DNA of 10,695 nt from Propionibacteriales bacterium (GCA_017882655.1 JADGPB010000043.1:1-10695); one strand, 5' to 3'; numbered from the stretch's first letter, positions 1 to 6,594 are shown. Translations and numbers: made by a program. Notes: generated by a model from the sequence alone, not told the origin.

Positions 1-384
1 GCCCGGGACGATGATGCCGACGACCGTCAGGGTCGCGGTCTGGGAACGATCTGGGGAGTAGATGTCGATGGTCGAGCCGACCGAGACATTTCTGGCTTTA
101 GCGAACGCTTGGGTGAAGGCCACCTCACCCTTCGCCGTCGGCAGACGGCCTTCGACGACCTTCGTCACGCCGGGTTGCTGCCCGAGCTTGGTGACCAGCG
201 CGGGCGGCACCATGCCACCCTGGTAGACCGAGACGACCAGTGAGGCGCCCTCGGCGGGGCCGGCGACCTGGGCGCTGATGCTCTTCTCGAGCGACGCGGA
301 CAGGAAGAACGTGGCGGCGGCGAACGCGACGCCGACCGCGATGGCGATGATGGAGGCGATGAGCCTGCGGGGCTCGCGCAGCAT
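1..384 (-). CDS. ABC transporter permease, MacB/FtsX type (N-terminal part only)
   Basis: This is the first 128 codons of an open frame that continues past the left edge. Such permeases pair with MacB/LolD-type ATPases and use the energy of ATP hydrolysis to move or extrude substrates, usually lipophilic compounds, peptides or lipoproteins, at the cytoplasmic membrane. Residues 3-7 are basic (REPRR), followed by one hydrophobic segment at about 9-29 (IASIIAIAVGVAFAAATFFL), then an extracytoplasmic stretch. That stretch includes GRLPTAKGEVAF and a late VGSTIDIYS...LTVVGI, as in the periplasmic-core domain of MacB-like proteins. The ATG overlaps the ATPase stop by one base (TGATG), which points to translational coupling. 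The segment between the membrane helix and GRLP is shorter than usual for the family as I recall it. The substrate cannot be inferred, and the C-terminal transmembrane helices are outside the window. Confidence 0.85.
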   Translation of the reverse strand, partial: MLREPRRLIASIIAIAVGVAFAAATFFLSASLEKSISAQVAGPAEGASLVVSVYQGGMVPPALVTKLGQQPGVTKVVEGRLPTAKGEVAFTQAFAKARNVSVGSTIDIYSPDRSQTATLTVVGIIVPG

Positions 385-1109
385 CACTTCCTCCGCTCGT
401 CGGCGACGACTTGGCCGTCGGCGAGCCGGATGGTGCGGTCGGCGAACGAGGCGGCCTGCGCGTCGTGGGTGACCATGACGACGGTCTGGCCCAGCTGGTC
501 GACGCTGTGGCGGAGGAACGTGAGCAGGGCGGTCCCGGAGGCGGAGTCCAGGGCGCCGGTGGGCTCGTCGGCGAAGATCACGGTCGGCTTGGTGATCATG
601 GCGCGCGCGACGGCAACGCGCTGCTGCTGGCCGCCGGACAGCTCGGACGGCCGGTGCGTGAGGCGGTCCCGCAGCGCGAGTACGTCGACGACCTGGTCGT
701 ACCACGCCTGGTCGGGCTTCTTCCCCGCCAGCTTGAGCGGCAGGAGGATGTTGTCCTTGGCGTCGAGCGTGGGCAGCAGGTTGAACGACTGGAAGACGAA
801 GCCGACGGCCTCGCGACGTACGAGCGTGAGCGGCTTGTCGGCCAGCGCGGTGATCTCGGTGTCGCCGATCCACACCCGACCGCCCGAGGGGGAATCGAGG
901 CCGGCGATGCAGTGAAGCAGCGTCGACTTGCCGGACCCTGACTGGCCCATGATCGCGGTGTACTGTCCGGCGGCGATCTCGAGCGTCACCCGGTCGAGCG
1001 CGTGGACGGTCGCCTCGCCCTTGCCGTAGATCTTGGTGAGGTGTTCGGTGCGGACCGCTGCTCGCAAGGGGGTCGGTGCGTGGGGGGTGTCGACGACGCT
1101 CGCTGCCAT
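384..1109 (-). CDS. ABC transporter ATP-binding protein, MacB/LolD family
   Basis: This 241-residue cytoplasmic ATPase powers the permease encoded immediately downstream. It has the full set of motifs: Walker A GQSGSGKST (55-63), Q-loop VFQSFNLLPTL (about 105-115), signature LSGGQQQR (157-164), Walker B TVIFADEPTGALD (176-188) and H-loop VTHD (213-216). The length and the motif wording DEPTGALD with SFNLLP are typical of the MacB/LolD/FtsE branch. The ATG is chosen because GAGGAG lies 7 nt upstream of it (complement of 1117-1122). An N-terminal extension of about 20 residues precedes the ABC core. The stop overlaps the permease ATG, so the two genes form one transcript. The exported substrate is unknown. 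Confidence 0.96.
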   Translation of the reverse strand: MAASVVDTPHAPTPLRAAVRTEHLTKIYGKGEATVHALDRVTLEIAAGQYTAIMGQSGSGKSTLLHCIAGLDSPSGGRVWIGDTEITALADKPLTLVRREAVGFVFQSFNLLPTLDAKDNILLPLKLAGKKPDQAWYDQVVDVLALRDRLTHRPSELSGGQQQRVAVARAMITKPTVIFADEPTGALDSASGTALLTFLRHSVDQLGQTVVMVTHDAQAASFADRTIRLADGQVVADERRK

Positions 1110-1116
1110 GGGGTGT

Positions 1117-1162
1117 CTCCTCGGGGTCTTTGCTTCGACGCCAACCCTATGAGGAACCTATG
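1117..1162 (-). promoter_or_regulatory. Ribosome binding site and candidate promoter/operator of the ABC exporter operon
   Basis: GAGGAG (complement of 1117-1122) sits 7 nt before the ATPase ATG. Further upstream, CCTATG occurs twice exactly 11 bp apart on the plus strand (1146-1151 and 1157-1162). On the minus strand these read as CATAGG and supply two TANNNT hexamers (TAGGTT, TAGGGT) usable as -10 elements. TAGGGT (complement of 1144-1149) would give a leader of roughly 28 nt. No convincing -35 is seen. One-turn direct repeats are typical of OmpR-family regulator sites, but the assignment is inference. Confidence 0.4.
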
Positions 1163-1289
1163 TGCCAGACATCAGGGGCGCTTCCCCGAGGACCCCCGGG
1201 TAATGCGGAGGTGTCGGATCAGGGTCGCAGCGATCGCCTCTCAGGGAAAGATTCGTTCCTGTTGACGGTCCAAAAAGCCCTGCCCGGAC

Positions 1290-1302
1290 TAGAGTTCCGC
1301 TC
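1290..1302 (+). promoter_or_regulatory. Leaderless -10 promoter element for the lipoprotein-ndh unit
   Basis: TAGAGT (1290-1295) matches the actinobacterial -10 pattern TANNNT and is followed by exactly 7 nt and then the ATG at 1303. Transcription would therefore start at or next to the A of the start codon. No Shine-Dalgarno sequence is present in front of this ATG. A TTGACG lies at 1262-1267, but the 22-bp spacer to the -10 is too long for a standard pair, so the -35 is undefined. Confidence 0.6.
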
Positions 1303-1938
1303 ATGAAGCGGTCCGTTGTTCTGGCCGCGATGATGATGCTCACCGCGGCATGCGCCGGGACCCCGAGTGGGGCCAGCACGGCGTCCAGCAGCACCTCAAG
1401 CCCGGTCCCGTCCGCGACATCGGCCACGGCCGCACCCTCCTCGGCACCATCCAGTCAGTCCACCACCAGCGCGCCCGCGACCAGTCCCACCGCGTCCGCA
1501 ACCCGCACGACAACAAGCCAGGCGACGGGTCGCGTCGTGTACCTGGCCGAGGGCATCTACTTCCAGTCGGCAGCGGCCATCAACTCCATACCGTGGTTCA
1601 CGAGCGACGAGAAGACGTTCCTCGTCGGCGAGCTCGCGCACTACCAGTCGGGCAACACCTGCGTGGCCATCTACGTCTCGGCCTATCGCGTCGCGGACCT
1701 CGTCGACGGCAAGATCTTCTTCGGCGGCCGGTCTGGTACGTGCGGGCCCGGGCGCGGCGGCGCCGCGATCCTGTGGGGCAAGGTCTCCGGCACCTGGAAG
1801 GTCATCGTCGTCGGTCAGAACACTCCTCCATGCGCGGACATCCGAGCGGCAGGCTGGAAGTCGACCCTCCCGAAAGATTTCTACGGCCAGCGGTGTTTAG
1901 AGAAGGGAAGCAACTTTTCAGTCGACTACAAGCCCTGA
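1303..1938 (+). CDS. Secreted lipoprotein with Ser/Thr/Pro/Ala linker, unknown function
   Basis: This is a 211-residue protein. It begins with a signal peptide (MKRSVV, then a hydrophobic stretch) ending in a lipobox-like LTAAC, with Cys17 the expected lipidated residue at the outer face of the cytoplasmic membrane. Residues 18-75 are almost only Ser, Thr, Ala and Pro, a typical actinobacterial cell-wall-spanning linker that may be glycosylated. The folded part (about 76-211) has Cys120, Cys147, Cys177 and Cys198, an even number in an exported domain, so two disulfides are plausible. I do not recognise the domain. The ndh gene starts 12 bp after the stop in the same orientation, so the two are probably co-transcribed, but a role in respiration is only suggested by position. 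The start is supported by both the signal peptide and the leaderless -10 element. Confidence 0.85.
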   Translation: MKRSVVLAAMMMLTAACAGTPSGASTASSSTSSPVPSATSATAAPSSAPSSQSTTSAPATSPTASATRTTTSQATGRVVYLAEGIYFQSAAAINSIPWFTSDEKTFLVGELAHYQSGNTCVAIYVSAYRVADLVDGKIFFGGRSGTCGPGRGGAAILWGKVSGTWKVIVVGQNTPPCADIRAAGWKSTLPKDFYGQRCLEKGSNFSVDYKP

Positions 1939-1940
1939 TC

Positions 1941-1946
1941 AGGAGG
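1941..1946 (+). promoter_or_regulatory. Shine-Dalgarno sequence of ndh
   Basis: AGGAGG lies in the 12-bp gap after the lipoprotein stop and 4 nt before the ndh ATG. The spacing is short, but the match is strong. In contrast to the leaderless neighbours, this second gene of the unit has a ribosome binding site, as expected for an internal operon gene. Confidence 0.7.
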
Positions 1947-1950
1947 CTCA

Positions 1951-3318
1951 ATGGCTCATCGAGTCGTGGTGGTGGGTTCAGGATTCGGTGGCCTCTTCGC
2001 GGTGAAAGCCCTGGCCAAGGCTGACGTCGAGGTGACACTCGTCGACAAGTCGAGCCACCACCTGTTCCAGCCGCTGCTCTACCAGGTGGCCACCGGGATC
2101 CTCTCCGAGGGGGAGATCGCGCCGGCCACCCGCGAGATCCTGCGGCGCCAGCGCAACGCCCGCGTCGTACAGGGCCTGGTCGAGTCCATCGACGTCGCGA
2201 ACCAGGTCGTTCGCTGGCGGTTCCATGACACCGAGCGCGAGAGCCCGTACGACTCGTTGATCATCGCCACGGGCGCCAGCCAGTCGTACTTCGGCCATGA
2301 CGAGTACGCGACGTTCGCCCCCGGGATGAAGTCGATCGACGACGCGCTGGAGCTGCGAAGCCGGATCTTCGGCGCGTTCGAGCTGGCCGAGATCCAGGAC
2401 GACCCCGAGGCCGTACAGGACATGCTCACCTTCGTCGTCGTCGGCGCCGGCCCGACCGGCGTCGAGATGGCCGGGCAGATCCGCGAGCTCGCCAACCGTA
2501 CGCTCGCGCACGACTTCCGCCGGATCGACCCCAGCAAGGCGCGCGTGGTCCTGGTCGACGGTGCACCGCAGGTGCTGCCGGCGTTCGGCCAGCAGCTCGG
2601 CGCTAAGACGAAGCACGAGCTCGAGCGGCTCGGCGTGGAGGTCGTGCTGGACACGATGGTCACCTCCGTCGACGACACCGGACTCACGCTGAAGCATGCC
2701 GACGGTACGGAGCGGCGCATCGCTTCGATCTGCAAGGTGTGGGCTGCCGGCGTCCAGGGCAACCCGCTGGGCAAGGCGGTCGCCGCGCAGACCGGCGCCG
2801 AGGTCGACCGCACCGGGCGGGTGAAGGTGCTCGGGGACCTCACGCTCCCGGGACATCCCGAGGTGTACGTGATCGGCGACCTCATGGCGATCGATGGCGT
2901 CCCCGGGGTGGCTCAGGGGGCTATCCAGTCGGCGCGGTACGCGGCGAACAGCATCAGGGCGCGCATCGCCAACGGGCCGCTGCCTGGCCCCTTCACGTAC
3001 TCCGACAAGGGCAGCATGGCGACGATCTCCAAGTACGAGGCGGTCGCCAGCATCGGCAAGCTGCGGCTCACCGGCTTCCTCGCGTGGCTCGCCTGGCTGC
3101 TGCTGCACCTGCTGATGATCGCGGGATTCAAGCAGCAGGTGTCGACGCTTGTCAGGTGGCTGCTCAGCTTCCTGAGCAACGGTCGCTCCGAGCGGGTCAC
3201 GACGAACCAGCAGCTGGTGGGGCGTCTCGCGATGCAGCAGCTCGGCAGCCGTACCTCGGCACCGCTGATGCGCGGCGAGACCATCAGCCCCACGCGTGCG
3301 CAGAAGCCGAGTGACTGA
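1951..3318 (+). CDS. ndh: Type II NADH dehydrogenase (NADH:quinone oxidoreductase, non-proton-pumping)
   Basis: This 455-residue flavoprotein moves electrons from NADH to the quinone pool at the cytoplasmic face of the membrane without pumping protons. The FAD dinucleotide motif GSGFGG is at 9-14 and is followed by an acidic residue at the end of the second strand (VDK, about 31-33). The NADH motif GAGPTG is at 165-170. The second FAD contact, VYVIGD, is at 305-310. The quinone-site motif AQGAIQ at 321-326 is diagnostic for NDH-2. Residues 375-393 are strongly hydrophobic (LAWLAWLLLHLLMIAGF), matching the C-terminal membrane anchor of this family, and a basic tail follows. The length is normal. 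The gene is second in a unit with a lipoprotein and has its own AGGAGG. Its stop is 2 bp from the stop of the convergent peptidase gene. Confidence 0.95.
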   Translation: MAHRVVVVGSGFGGLFAVKALAKADVEVTLVDKSSHHLFQPLLYQVATGILSEGEIAPATREILRRQRNARVVQGLVESIDVANQVVRWRFHDTERESPYDSLIIATGASQSYFGHDEYATFAPGMKSIDDALELRSRIFGAFELAEIQDDPEAVQDMLTFVVVGAGPTGVEMAGQIRELANRTLAHDFRRIDPSKARVVLVDGAPQVLPAFGQQLGAKTKHELERLGVEVVLDTMVTSVDDTGLTLKHADGTERRIASICKVWAAGVQGNPLGKAVAAQTGAEVDRTGRVKVLGDLTLPGHPEVYVIGDLMAIDGVPGVAQGAIQSARYAANSIRARIANGPLPGPFTYSDKGSMATISKYEAVASIGKLRLTGFLAWLAWLLLHLLMIAGFKQQVSTLVRWLLSFLSNGRSERVTTNQQLVGRLAMQQLGSRTSAPLMRGETISPTRAQKPSD

Positions 3319-3326
3319 GGTCAGTC
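3313..3326. terminator. Dyad spanning two convergent stop codons (possible bidirectional terminator)
   Basis: GACTGA-GG-TCAGTC is a perfect inverted repeat whose halves contain the TGA stop of ndh and, on the other strand, the TGA stop of the peptidase gene. As RNA it could form only a short stem (5 bp with a 4-nt loop) and has no U-tract, so termination here is uncertain. There is no other space for a terminator between the two genes. Confidence 0.3.
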
Positions 3327-4625
3327 CTTCAGAACACCCAGCAGGCGCATCAGCTCCGGGATGATCGTGTCGCCGTGCAGCCGCAGGCCGTCGTGCAGGT
3401 AGTCGTCGGTCTCCCAGAGCTGTGAGCTGCCGACGTGAGCGAGTGTGCGCTTGGCGCCAGCCAGCCCCACGTACGGGTCCCGGGTGTACTGGACGGCCGC
3501 GAGCGGTACGTCGTTGCGCGCCAGCTGGTCGGCGTCCCACAGCTGGGGCCAGGTGCGCTCACCGGCCAGCTCCTCGGCGACTCCGGCGAACGCCCGGAGC
3601 GCGGGGATCTCGGTGAACAACCACGGCTGCGCGAACTCGGCGAAGGTGAGCAAGGGGCGTGCGGTCCGCGCGTACTCCGGGTGGCGCTGCAGCGCGTTCC
3701 ACGCACCCCACCCGCCGGCCCGGTGGCCCTGGTGGTAGCAACCCTCCTGGAGGGTCCAGTAGAGCGGCTCGCCGACCCACTCGCTCCTCTGGGCTGTCGC
3801 CTCGATGAACTTCTGCGACGGCTTGCCGTCGGCCTCGACCGCCGTGTCGAGCATCCAGTGGAGGTTCTCCACGCCGGTGCTCATGCCGAGGTCGCCGCCG
3901 AGCAGCTGGAGCCGGCCCACGCTGAGTACGTCCCCCGCCAGCGTGACCAGCTCACCCGCGGCAGCACGATCAGCCAGGCTGTCGAAGAGGGCCTGGTCGT
4001 CGGGGAAGCGGGTACGGAACTCGTCGTGGCGCGCGGTCTGCAACGGGATCAGCTCGTCGTACAGGTCGTCGGCGGTCCGGTCGATCGCCAGGATGCCGCC
4101 GGTCGTCATGGCCTTGGCGACGGTCTCGGGGTGGCGCGAGAGCAGGGAGAGCGTGATGAAGCCGCCGAACGACTGCCCGAGCGTGGTCCACGGGGCACCG
4201 TCATTGAGAACCTTGCAGAGGTGCGCGACATCGTCGGCGATGGCATCAGCTCGAAAGCTTGCGACGTAGTCGGCAGCCGCCTTCGTCCCGGCGACGCCAC
4301 CCCCATGGGCCGCGGTGAAGTCATTGATGAAGCGCCAGGTGATCGGCGTCGACCTGCCCGTACCGCGCTGGTCGAGCAGGAGGACCCGGTAGTGGTCGGC
4401 GGCCTTCTCGATCCAGGTGTTGTGAGGAGGCCTCGGAGACCCGCCGCCCGGACCGCCCTGCAGGAAGATCAGCGGCGGCAGGCCGTCGTCGACCCTGGAG
4501 AGCTTGACCACCTCTCGTACGAACACACTGATGGTTCCGAACCGGTCGGGGTTCTGCCAGTCGACCGGTACGTCGACCTGGTGATCCGTGATCCGGTAGT
4601 CGGTGATGTCGTACTGACGTGTCAT
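3321..4625 (-). CDS. Alpha/beta hydrolase, prolyl aminopeptidase-like (peptidase family S33)
   Basis: This 434-residue cytoplasmic serine hydrolase belongs to the group that removes N-terminal proline from peptides. The oxyanion-side motif QGGPGG is at 56-61, LDQRGTGRS at 84-92, and the nucleophile elbow GQSFGG at 150-155 (Ser152). Asp383 in RDPYV and His411 in YLHDGL are the likely rest of the triad. Both the length and HGGPG/DQRGTG-like motifs fit the larger (about 430-residue) prolyl iminopeptidases rather than the 310-residue type. A longer reading from 4697 exists, but the 24 extra codons look non-coding. A -10 element 7 bp before the ATG at 4625 supports the shorter start. It is transcribed alone, convergent with ndh. 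Substrate preference is inferred from motifs only. Confidence 0.88.
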   Translation of the reverse strand: MTRQYDITDYRITDHQVDVPVDWQNPDRFGTISVFVREVVKLSRVDDGLPPLIFLQGGPGGGSPRPPHNTWIEKAADHYRVLLLDQRGTGRSTPITWRFINDFTAAHGGGVAGTKAAADYVASFRADAIADDVAHLCKVLNDGAPWTTLGQSFGGFITLSLLSRHPETVAKAMTTGGILAIDRTADDLYDELIPLQTARHDEFRTRFPDDQALFDSLADRAAAGELVTLAGDVLSVGRLQLLGGDLGMSTGVENLHWMLDTAVEADGKPSQKFIEATAQRSEWVGEPLYWTLQEGCYHQGHRAGGWGAWNALQRHPEYARTARPLLTFAEFAQPWLFTEIPALRAFAGVAEELAGERTWPQLWDADQLARNDVPLAAVQYTRDPYVGLAGAKRTLAHVGSSQLWETDDYLHDGLRLHGDTIIPELMRLLGVLKD

Positions 4626-4632
4626 GAGCACC

Positions 4633-4661
4633 ATTGTGATTCGGCGGTGGACATGGGTCGA
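4633..4661 (-). promoter_or_regulatory. Promoter of the S33 hydrolase, leaderless type
   Basis: On the minus strand, CACAAT (complement of 4633-4638) lies exactly 7 nt before the ATG, and TCGACC (complement of 4656-4661) lies 17 bp further upstream. These resemble TATAAT and TTGACA at normal spacing. There is no Shine-Dalgarno sequence before this ATG. The placement implies a transcript that begins at the start codon. Confidence 0.5.
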
Positions 4662-4728
4662 GGGGCCACGGACCGATATGTGATGGTCGCCCATCACCTA
4701 CTGGTCGAGGACCCCTCGATGCAACGGT

Positions 4729-4746
4729 TGGGAGCGTCGGCTCCCA
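4729..4746 (-). terminator. Hairpin just after the small 60-codon gene
   Basis: TGGGAGC (4729-4735), loop GTCG, GCTCCCA (4740-4746) form a perfect 7-bp, GC-rich stem with a 4-nt loop. It starts 4 bp beyond the stop codon of the small minus-strand gene. There is no T-tract, which is common for actinobacterial terminators. Its position supports the small gene being real and ending there, separate from the downstream hydrolase. Confidence 0.5.
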
Positions 4747-4750
4747 GGGT

Positions 4751-4933
4751 TCAGCGGACGGACGCGAGGCGCCCGAGCGGGGCGCCGACGTGCTCGATGC
4801 CGCCGGTCTGGATGCGAAGCAGGCGCCAGTACGCGCGCTCCGGCTTGGGATGGGGAAGCTCCTCCATGCGGAGGAAGTCGAGGTCGGCGATGAGACGCTG
4901 GCGGTCGCGATCGACGATGTGTTGTCCGAACAT
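4751..4933 (-). CDS. Small hypothetical protein (60 residues), divergent from the LysR gene
   Basis: This short frame on the minus strand is of unknown family. By count, 53 of 60 codons end in G or C, like the real genes here. The antiparallel plus frame, codon-aligned with it, is poorer at third positions (about 76%), so the minus strand is preferred. The product is hydrophilic and charged (VDRDRQRLIADLDFLRMEEL, then PHPKPERAYWRLLRIQ), with no signal peptide or membrane segment. A longer start at 4987 is rejected because its 18 extra codons are AT-rich at third positions and overlap the operator. No good ribosome binding site precedes the ATG at 4933, which is the weak point. A hairpin directly follows the stop. 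Being divergent from a LysR gene across a strong inverted repeat, it is a candidate target of that regulator. Confidence 0.55.
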   Translation of the reverse strand: MFGQHIVDRDRQRLIADLDFLRMEELPHPKPERAYWRLLRIQTGGIEHVGAPLGRLASVR

Positions 4934-4958
4934 GACTCCATGGTGCTCCCCGGAAACA

Positions 4959-4996
4959 GTTCGGCACAAGCATTGATTGCCGAACATTCATTCGGC
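4959..4996. promoter_or_regulatory. Candidate LysR operator between the small gene and the regulator
   Basis: GTTCGGCA (4959-4966) and TGCCGAAC (4978-4985) are perfect 8-bp inverted arms around an AT-richer 11-bp spacer. A third arm, TTCGGC (4991-4996), pairs with GCCGAA (4979-4984) across 6 bp. CCGAACAT also recurs as a direct copy at 4926-4933 over the small gene's start codon. LysR-type regulators bind interrupted dyads in the divergent gap next to their own gene, so autoregulation plus control of the divergent gene is the natural reading. The dyad is seen directly; the binding protein is inferred. Confidence 0.6.
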
Positions 4997-5003
4997 GATG
5001 CCG

Positions 5004-5015
5004 TACGATCTGTAC
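5004..5015 (+). promoter_or_regulatory. Leaderless -10 element of the LysR gene
   Basis: TACGAT (5004-5009) fits TANNNT and is followed by 6 nt and then the GTG at 5016. The inverted-repeat operator lies directly upstream, about 20-45 bp before this hexamer, where a bound regulator could contact or block polymerase. No clear -35 is present. Confidence 0.5.
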
Positions 5016-5945
5016 GTGCTCGATCTCAACCGACTTCGCATCCTCCGAGCGGTCATCGCCAGTGGTTCCGTGACCGAAACCGCGCGCCGTCTCGGCTACC
5101 GTCCGTCGACCGTCAGCCAGCACCTCCACACGCTCGAGAAGGAGGTGGGCTTCCCTCTCGTGGAGCGTGTCGGGCGCGGCATCGTCCCCACACCGGCAGC
5201 GATCGAACTTGCTGCGGCTAGCGCAGATGCACTCGCGGCGATGGCTCAGCTCAACGCCACGGCCCGCGACCTGCGCGAGGGTTCGGTGGCCCGGCTGACC
5301 ATTGGGTCGTTCGCCTCGGCGGCGTACGCGTGGATGCCGAGCATCACCCGTACGCTCCGCCAGGAGTTCCCCGGCCTCACTCTGGAACTGACGATCGTCG
5401 ACGTCCCCGAGGGCGCGGACGGGACGGTCGACCTCGAGGTGCGCAGCGAGTTTCCGTCGGACACGCCGCGCGTCCCGCCGGGCTATCGTCGGACGATCAT
5501 CGGGGCCGACGACTACCTCGTCGCGCTCCCGCCCGACCACCCGCTCGCCGACCGCGACACCATCAGCCTCTCCGAGCTCAGCGGGTACGACTGGGTCGAG
5601 TACGACTTCCGCGACGACATCTCGACCGAGATCGTCAAGCACGCCTGCTCGGCGGCCGGCATCACCCCGCGTCATGTCGCCCGCGCGGAGGACCACGTGA
5701 CCGGCCTGGCCTTCGTCGCCGCCGGGATCGGCCTCGCGTTGGTCCCAGCCCTGGTGGCGTCGTGGTCGGGGTTCGAGGTGCGCTACGTACGGCTCGTCAA
5801 CCCGACCCCCCAGCGCCGGATCGTGGCGCTGCTGAAGGACACGGTCCGTACGCATCCGGCGGCGCGGCGCACGGTCGAGCTGCTCGCCGACTTCGGCGCG
5901 GAGCTCGCCGACATCGACCCCACGGACTTCCCGGCGAGGTGGTGA
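5016..5945 (+). CDS. LysR-family transcriptional regulator
   Basis: This DNA-binding regulator has 309 residues from the GTG start. The N-terminal winged helix-turn-helix is clear: LDLNRLRILRAVIASGSVTE, then ARRLGYRPSTVSQHLHTLEKE (about residues 23-43) and the GFPLVER wing. The effector-binding domain starts near residue 90 with VARLTIGSFASAAY. It ends with AGIGLALVPALV, the usual late hallmark of the substrate domain. I chose GTG at 5016 because LysR proteins normally begin a few residues before the xxxRLRxxxxV helix, and because a TACGAT -10 is placed 6 bp before it. In-frame TTG (4977) and ATG (4998) codons would run through the operator or the -10. It is divergent from the small gene and convergent with the LysE-type exporter, 19 bp apart. 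The effector is unknown. Confidence 0.93.
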   Translation: MLDLNRLRILRAVIASGSVTETARRLGYRPSTVSQHLHTLEKEVGFPLVERVGRGIVPTPAAIELAAASADALAAMAQLNATARDLREGSVARLTIGSFASAAYAWMPSITRTLRQEFPGLTLELTIVDVPEGADGTVDLEVRSEFPSDTPRVPPGYRRTIIGADDYLVALPPDHPLADRDTISLSELSGYDWVEYDFRDDISTEIVKHACSAAGITPRHVARAEDHVTGLAFVAAGIGLALVPALVASWSGFEVRYVRLVNPTPQRRIVALLKDTVRTHPAARRTVELLADFGAELADIDPTDFPARW

Positions 5946-5964
5946 CCAGGCGCGGAGCGTCAGA

Positions 5965-6594
5965 TCAGTCGAGCGCCAGCTTCAGCCCGAAGCCGGCGAT
6001 GACGGTACCGACGACCGCGTCGATCCCCCGCACCACGCGGGGACGCTCGAGCCACGTACGGAGCGAGCTCGCCAGCATGAGCACCATCCCGAGCCACACG
6101 ACCCCCTCGGCGACATGTACGGCGGCGAGCGCCAGCCCCCAGGTCAGGTGCGGCACGTCAGGGGGGATGAACTGAGGCAGGATCGCGAGGTAGAACGCAC
6201 CCATCTTGGGATTCAGGAGGTTGGTGAACAGCCCCTGCCGCCACCCGGCGCCGAACGTATCGGCGACGCCGGCGGTGACCGATGGCGCACCGACATGTCC
6301 CCGGAGCGCCGACCACAGCAGCCTCAGGCCCAGGTACACCAGGTACGCGGCACCGGCCAAGCGCACGATCGTGTAAGCGATTTGCGATGCGGCCAGCAGC
6401 GCACTGACTCCTACTGCGGTGAGGGCGCCCCACGACATGGTGCCGCAGCCGATCCCGACGATCGCGCCCCACGCACGTGCCCGTCCCGCGACCGCGGCCG
6501 AGCGCAGCACGAGCGCCGTGTCGACGCCTGGCGTGATCGTGAGCAGCGCGACGACGAGGCCGAACGACCACAGGACGTGCAGGCTCGGGAGCAT
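5965..6594 (-). CDS. LysE/RhtB-family amino acid exporter
   Basis: This 209-residue polytopic membrane protein belongs to the family that exports amino acids or related metabolites. The first helix is followed by the family motif TPGVDTALVL (21-30, the PGP-like loop). A second conserved loop, GLFTNLLNPKMGAF, spans 121-134. Hydrophobic segments occur near 5-20, 42-68, 72-94, 132-146, 153-177 and 191-207, consistent with five or six helices. The start at 6594 is supported by the hydrophobic N-terminus and by TACCAT 6 bp upstream. A longer in-frame reading to 6855 overlaps the kinase gene and lacks coding character. It is convergent with the LysR gene rather than divergent, so the classical regulator-exporter pairing is not shown. 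The exported substrate is unknown. Confidence 0.92.
   Translation of the reverse strand: MLPSLHVLWSFGLVVALLTITPGVDTALVLRSAAVAGRARAWGAIVGIGCGTMSWGALTAVGVSALLAASQIAYTIVRLAGAAYLVYLGLRLLWSALRGHVGAPSVTAGVADTFGAGWRQGLFTNLLNPKMGAFYLAILPQFIPPDVPHLTWGLALAAVHVAEGVVWLGMVLMLASSLRTWLERPRVVRGIDAVVGTVIAGFGLKLALD

Noticed and set aside
1230..1237. GCGATCGC palindrome
   Set aside because: Single 8-bp copy, expected by chance in GC-rich DNA; no repeat family seen.
1262..1267. TTGACG as the -35 for the lipoprotein promoter
   Set aside because: The spacer to TAGAGT is 22 bp, outside the 16-19 bp normal range.
1158..1427. Minus-strand frame of 89 codons in the ABC/lipoprotein gap
   Set aside because: Covers the lipoprotein signal peptide on the opposite strand and the intergenic region; no ribosome binding site or motif.
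1978..3540. Long open frame on the minus strand across ndh
   Set aside because: Shadow of ndh. The translation is Arg/Gly/Pro-rich with no motif, while the plus strand gives a complete NDH-2.
3435..4976. Long open frame on the plus strand (over 500 codons)
   Set aside because: Antisense to the S33 hydrolase, whose triad and motifs are intact on the other strand.
4790..4976. Plus-strand frame opposite the 60-codon gene, ending in the operator region
   Set aside because: It looks protein-like but is codon-aligned antiparallel to the minus frame, has lower third-position G+C (about 76% against 88%), and runs through the operator and into the LysR gene in the wrong frame.
5946..5977. GGCGC...GCGCC as a terminator between LysR and the exporter
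   Set aside because: 5-bp arms with a 19-nt loop are too weak to support a terminator call.
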